From Kingella oralis (GTDB taxonomy: Bacteria > Pseudomonadota > Gammaproteobacteria > Burkholderiales > Neisseriaceae): a DNA stretch of 64,000 nt. A program made the position numbers and the translations under genes. Positions 62,918 through 64,000 of the stretch are shown here, piece by piece. The notes beneath the pieces are model-generated. The model searched no databases. It saw only the letters and a program-made list of their open reading frames with translations, and had not been told where the DNA came from. Location of the stretch: assembly GCF_014054985.1 (NCBI RefSeq), contig NZ_CP059569.1, positions 1-64,000 on the forward strand, written 5' to 3'. Each line of letters begins with the position of its first letter. Positions within the stretch are counted from its first letter, which is position 1.

Positions 62918-64000
62918 TCACACCATTTTCCCCGTTTCCGCCGCGTCTTGTTCCAAATAATGAATAAACGCTTCTTCCATATTGGGCTGCCCGCTTTGTT
63001 TCACCAATTCGGCGGGCGTGCCCATCGCCAACACGCGCCCGCGGTGCATCAGGCTGATGCGGTCGCAGCGTTCCACTTCGTTCATAAAGTGGGTGGTAAC
63101 GAAAATGGTGATGCGGTCTTGGCGCGAGAGTTTGAGCAGGGTGCGCCAAAACATGGCGCGGGCGGCGGGGTCAACGCCTGATGTGGGTTCGTCCAAAATC
63201 AGCACTTCGGGCGAATGCAGGCAGGCGGCGGCAAGTTGCAGGCGCTGGCGGATGCCCAGCGGCAGGCTGGCGGGCTTGGTGTGTTCCACGGCGGATAGGT
63301 CAAAATCGCGCAGGGCTTGGCTGATGGCGGTTTTGCCGTCGGCGATTTGGTAGAGCTTGGCGTGCAGTTCCAAGTTTTGGCGCACGGTGAGCTCTTCGTA
63401 TAACGAAAAGGCTTGCGACATATAGCCCACGCGCTTTTTGGTTTCTATGCTGCCTGCGTCGATTGGCTCGCCCAGCAGTTTGGCGGTGCCCGATGTGGGT
63501 TCCAGCAGCCCTGTGAGCATTTTCATGGTGGTGGATTTGCCGCAGCCGTTGGAGCCGAGAAAGCCGAATATTTCGCCCTTTTGGATTTCAAAGCTAACGT
63601 GGTCAACCGATGTGAAGCTGCCAAATTTTTTGGTTAAATCATGCGCTTCCATCGCCAGCGGCGCGTTGGCTTCGGGGATAAAGGGCGGCAAAACCAAATC
63701 GGCGGCGTTGTCTTGCTTGTCTTGTGGCAACAATTTGATGTAGGCATCTTCCAGCGTGGCGGTGCCGAGCCGCTGCATCACCGCTTGGGTGGGCTCGTTG
63801 GCAAGCAGATGCCCAGCGTCCATTGCGAGCAGATGTTGGAATTGCTCGGCTTCATCGATATAGGCGGTGGCAACGATAACGGTCATGCCGCTTTGCTCTT
63901 GCTGCAAATCGTGCACGAGCTGCCAGAATTGGCGGCGCGAAAGCGGGTCAACGCCTGTGGTGGGTTCGTCCAAAATCAGCAAATCGGGGTTGTGCACCAA
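62918..64000 (-). CDS. ABC exporter ATPase with two nucleotide-binding domains (5' end outside window)
   Basis: 360 residues of the C-terminal part. The window edge cuts the first ATPase domain just before its Walker B (LLILDEPTTGVDP). A complete second domain follows: Walker A GSNGCGKST, a degenerate signature LPLGIRQRLQLAAA, Walker B VLILDEPTSGVDP and the switch His (VTTHF). This is the YhiH/RbbA-type double ATPase without a fused permease. Such ATPases work with two ABC-2 permeases like those at 31.8-34.2 kb. No permease follows it here. Confidence 0.9.
   Translation of the reverse strand: MVHNPDLLILDEPTTGVDPLSRRQFWQLVHDLQQEQSGMTVIVATAYIDEAEQFQHLLAMDAGHLLANEPTQAVMQRLGTATLEDAYIKLLPQDKQDNAADLVLPPFIPEANAPLAMEAHDLTKKFGSFTSVDHVSFEIQKGEIFGFLGSNGCGKSTTMKMLTGLLEPTSGTAKLLGEPIDAGSIETKKRVGYMSQAFSLYEELTVRQNLELHAKLYQIADGKTAISQALRDFDLSAVEHTKPASLPLGIRQRLQLAAACLHSPEVLILDEPTSGVDPAARAMFWRTLLKLSRQDRITIFVTTHFMNEVERCDRISLMHRGRVLAMGTPAELVKQSGQPNMEEAFIHYLEQDAAETGKMV

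Overview
The window looks like a chromosome segment from the family Neisseriaceae, most likely a Kingella-type species. The main evidence is the 12-mer AGGCAGCCTGAA and its complement TTCAGGCTGCCT, which occur in almost every intergenic gap and inside many genes. This matches the Kingella dialect (AG-kingDUS) of the Neisseriaceae DNA uptake sequence (DUS). The gene order tuf, tRNA-Trp, secE, nusG, rplK, rplA, rplJ, rplL, rpoB, rpoC and the protein content (EF-Tu, FabA/FabB, OmpP1/FadL, a YadA-type trimeric adhesin) agree. The species cannot be fixed from this sequence alone.

Layout. 1-13.2 kb is the conserved translation/transcription block, all on the + strand, with an L10-type mRNA leader before rplJ and hairpins between rplL and rpoB. 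13.3-26.7 kb holds mixed housekeeping genes: a prolyl-tRNA editing protein, uvrC, a lipoprotein, a secreted phytase-like esterase, a MarR-GNAT fusion regulator with clear operators, gyrA, two tandem secreted paralogues, a nitroreductase and a ClC channel. 27-34.2 kb holds an outer-membrane efflux lipoprotein, a PARG-type ADP-ribose hydrolase, an HxlR/quinone-reductase divergent pair, a DODA-type dioxygenase and two ABC-2 permeases. 34.4-44.5 kb is rich in small redox enzymes (SDRs, zinc-type and quinone reductases, aldo-keto reductase, cupin, carboxymuconolactone decarboxylase, ABM monooxygenase) with LysR/HxlR regulators, two broken genes and two uptake sequences in Neisseria dialects. 44.7-47.6 kb carries a methyltransferase and fabA-fabB. 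47.7-50.2 kb is a small island: a Phd/PIN toxin-antitoxin pair, an XRE regulator, a 19-residue-repeat protein and a uracil-DNA-glycosylase-like protein, again beside a foreign-dialect DUS. 50.5-64 kb holds a Csp1-type copper storage protein, small unknowns, an AI-2E family transporter, two lipoproteins, a large trimeric autotransporter adhesin, an Acg-type nitroreductase, OmpP1/FadL and part of a double ABC ATPase.

How the parts fit. Most genes are single units or pairs separated by DUS inverted pairs, many followed by T runs, which probably double as terminators. The redox region combines sensors (HxlR, LysR, MarR families) with enzymes of the kind used against quinones and electrophiles. 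The double ATPase at the right edge is probably the motor for the two permeases about 29 kb away, which have no ATPase beside them. The most unusual non-coding signal is a roughly 130-bp repeat family, bounded by DUS and carrying two hairpins, seen in three near-complete and several decayed copies. No CRISPR array, prophage or complete insertion sequence was seen.
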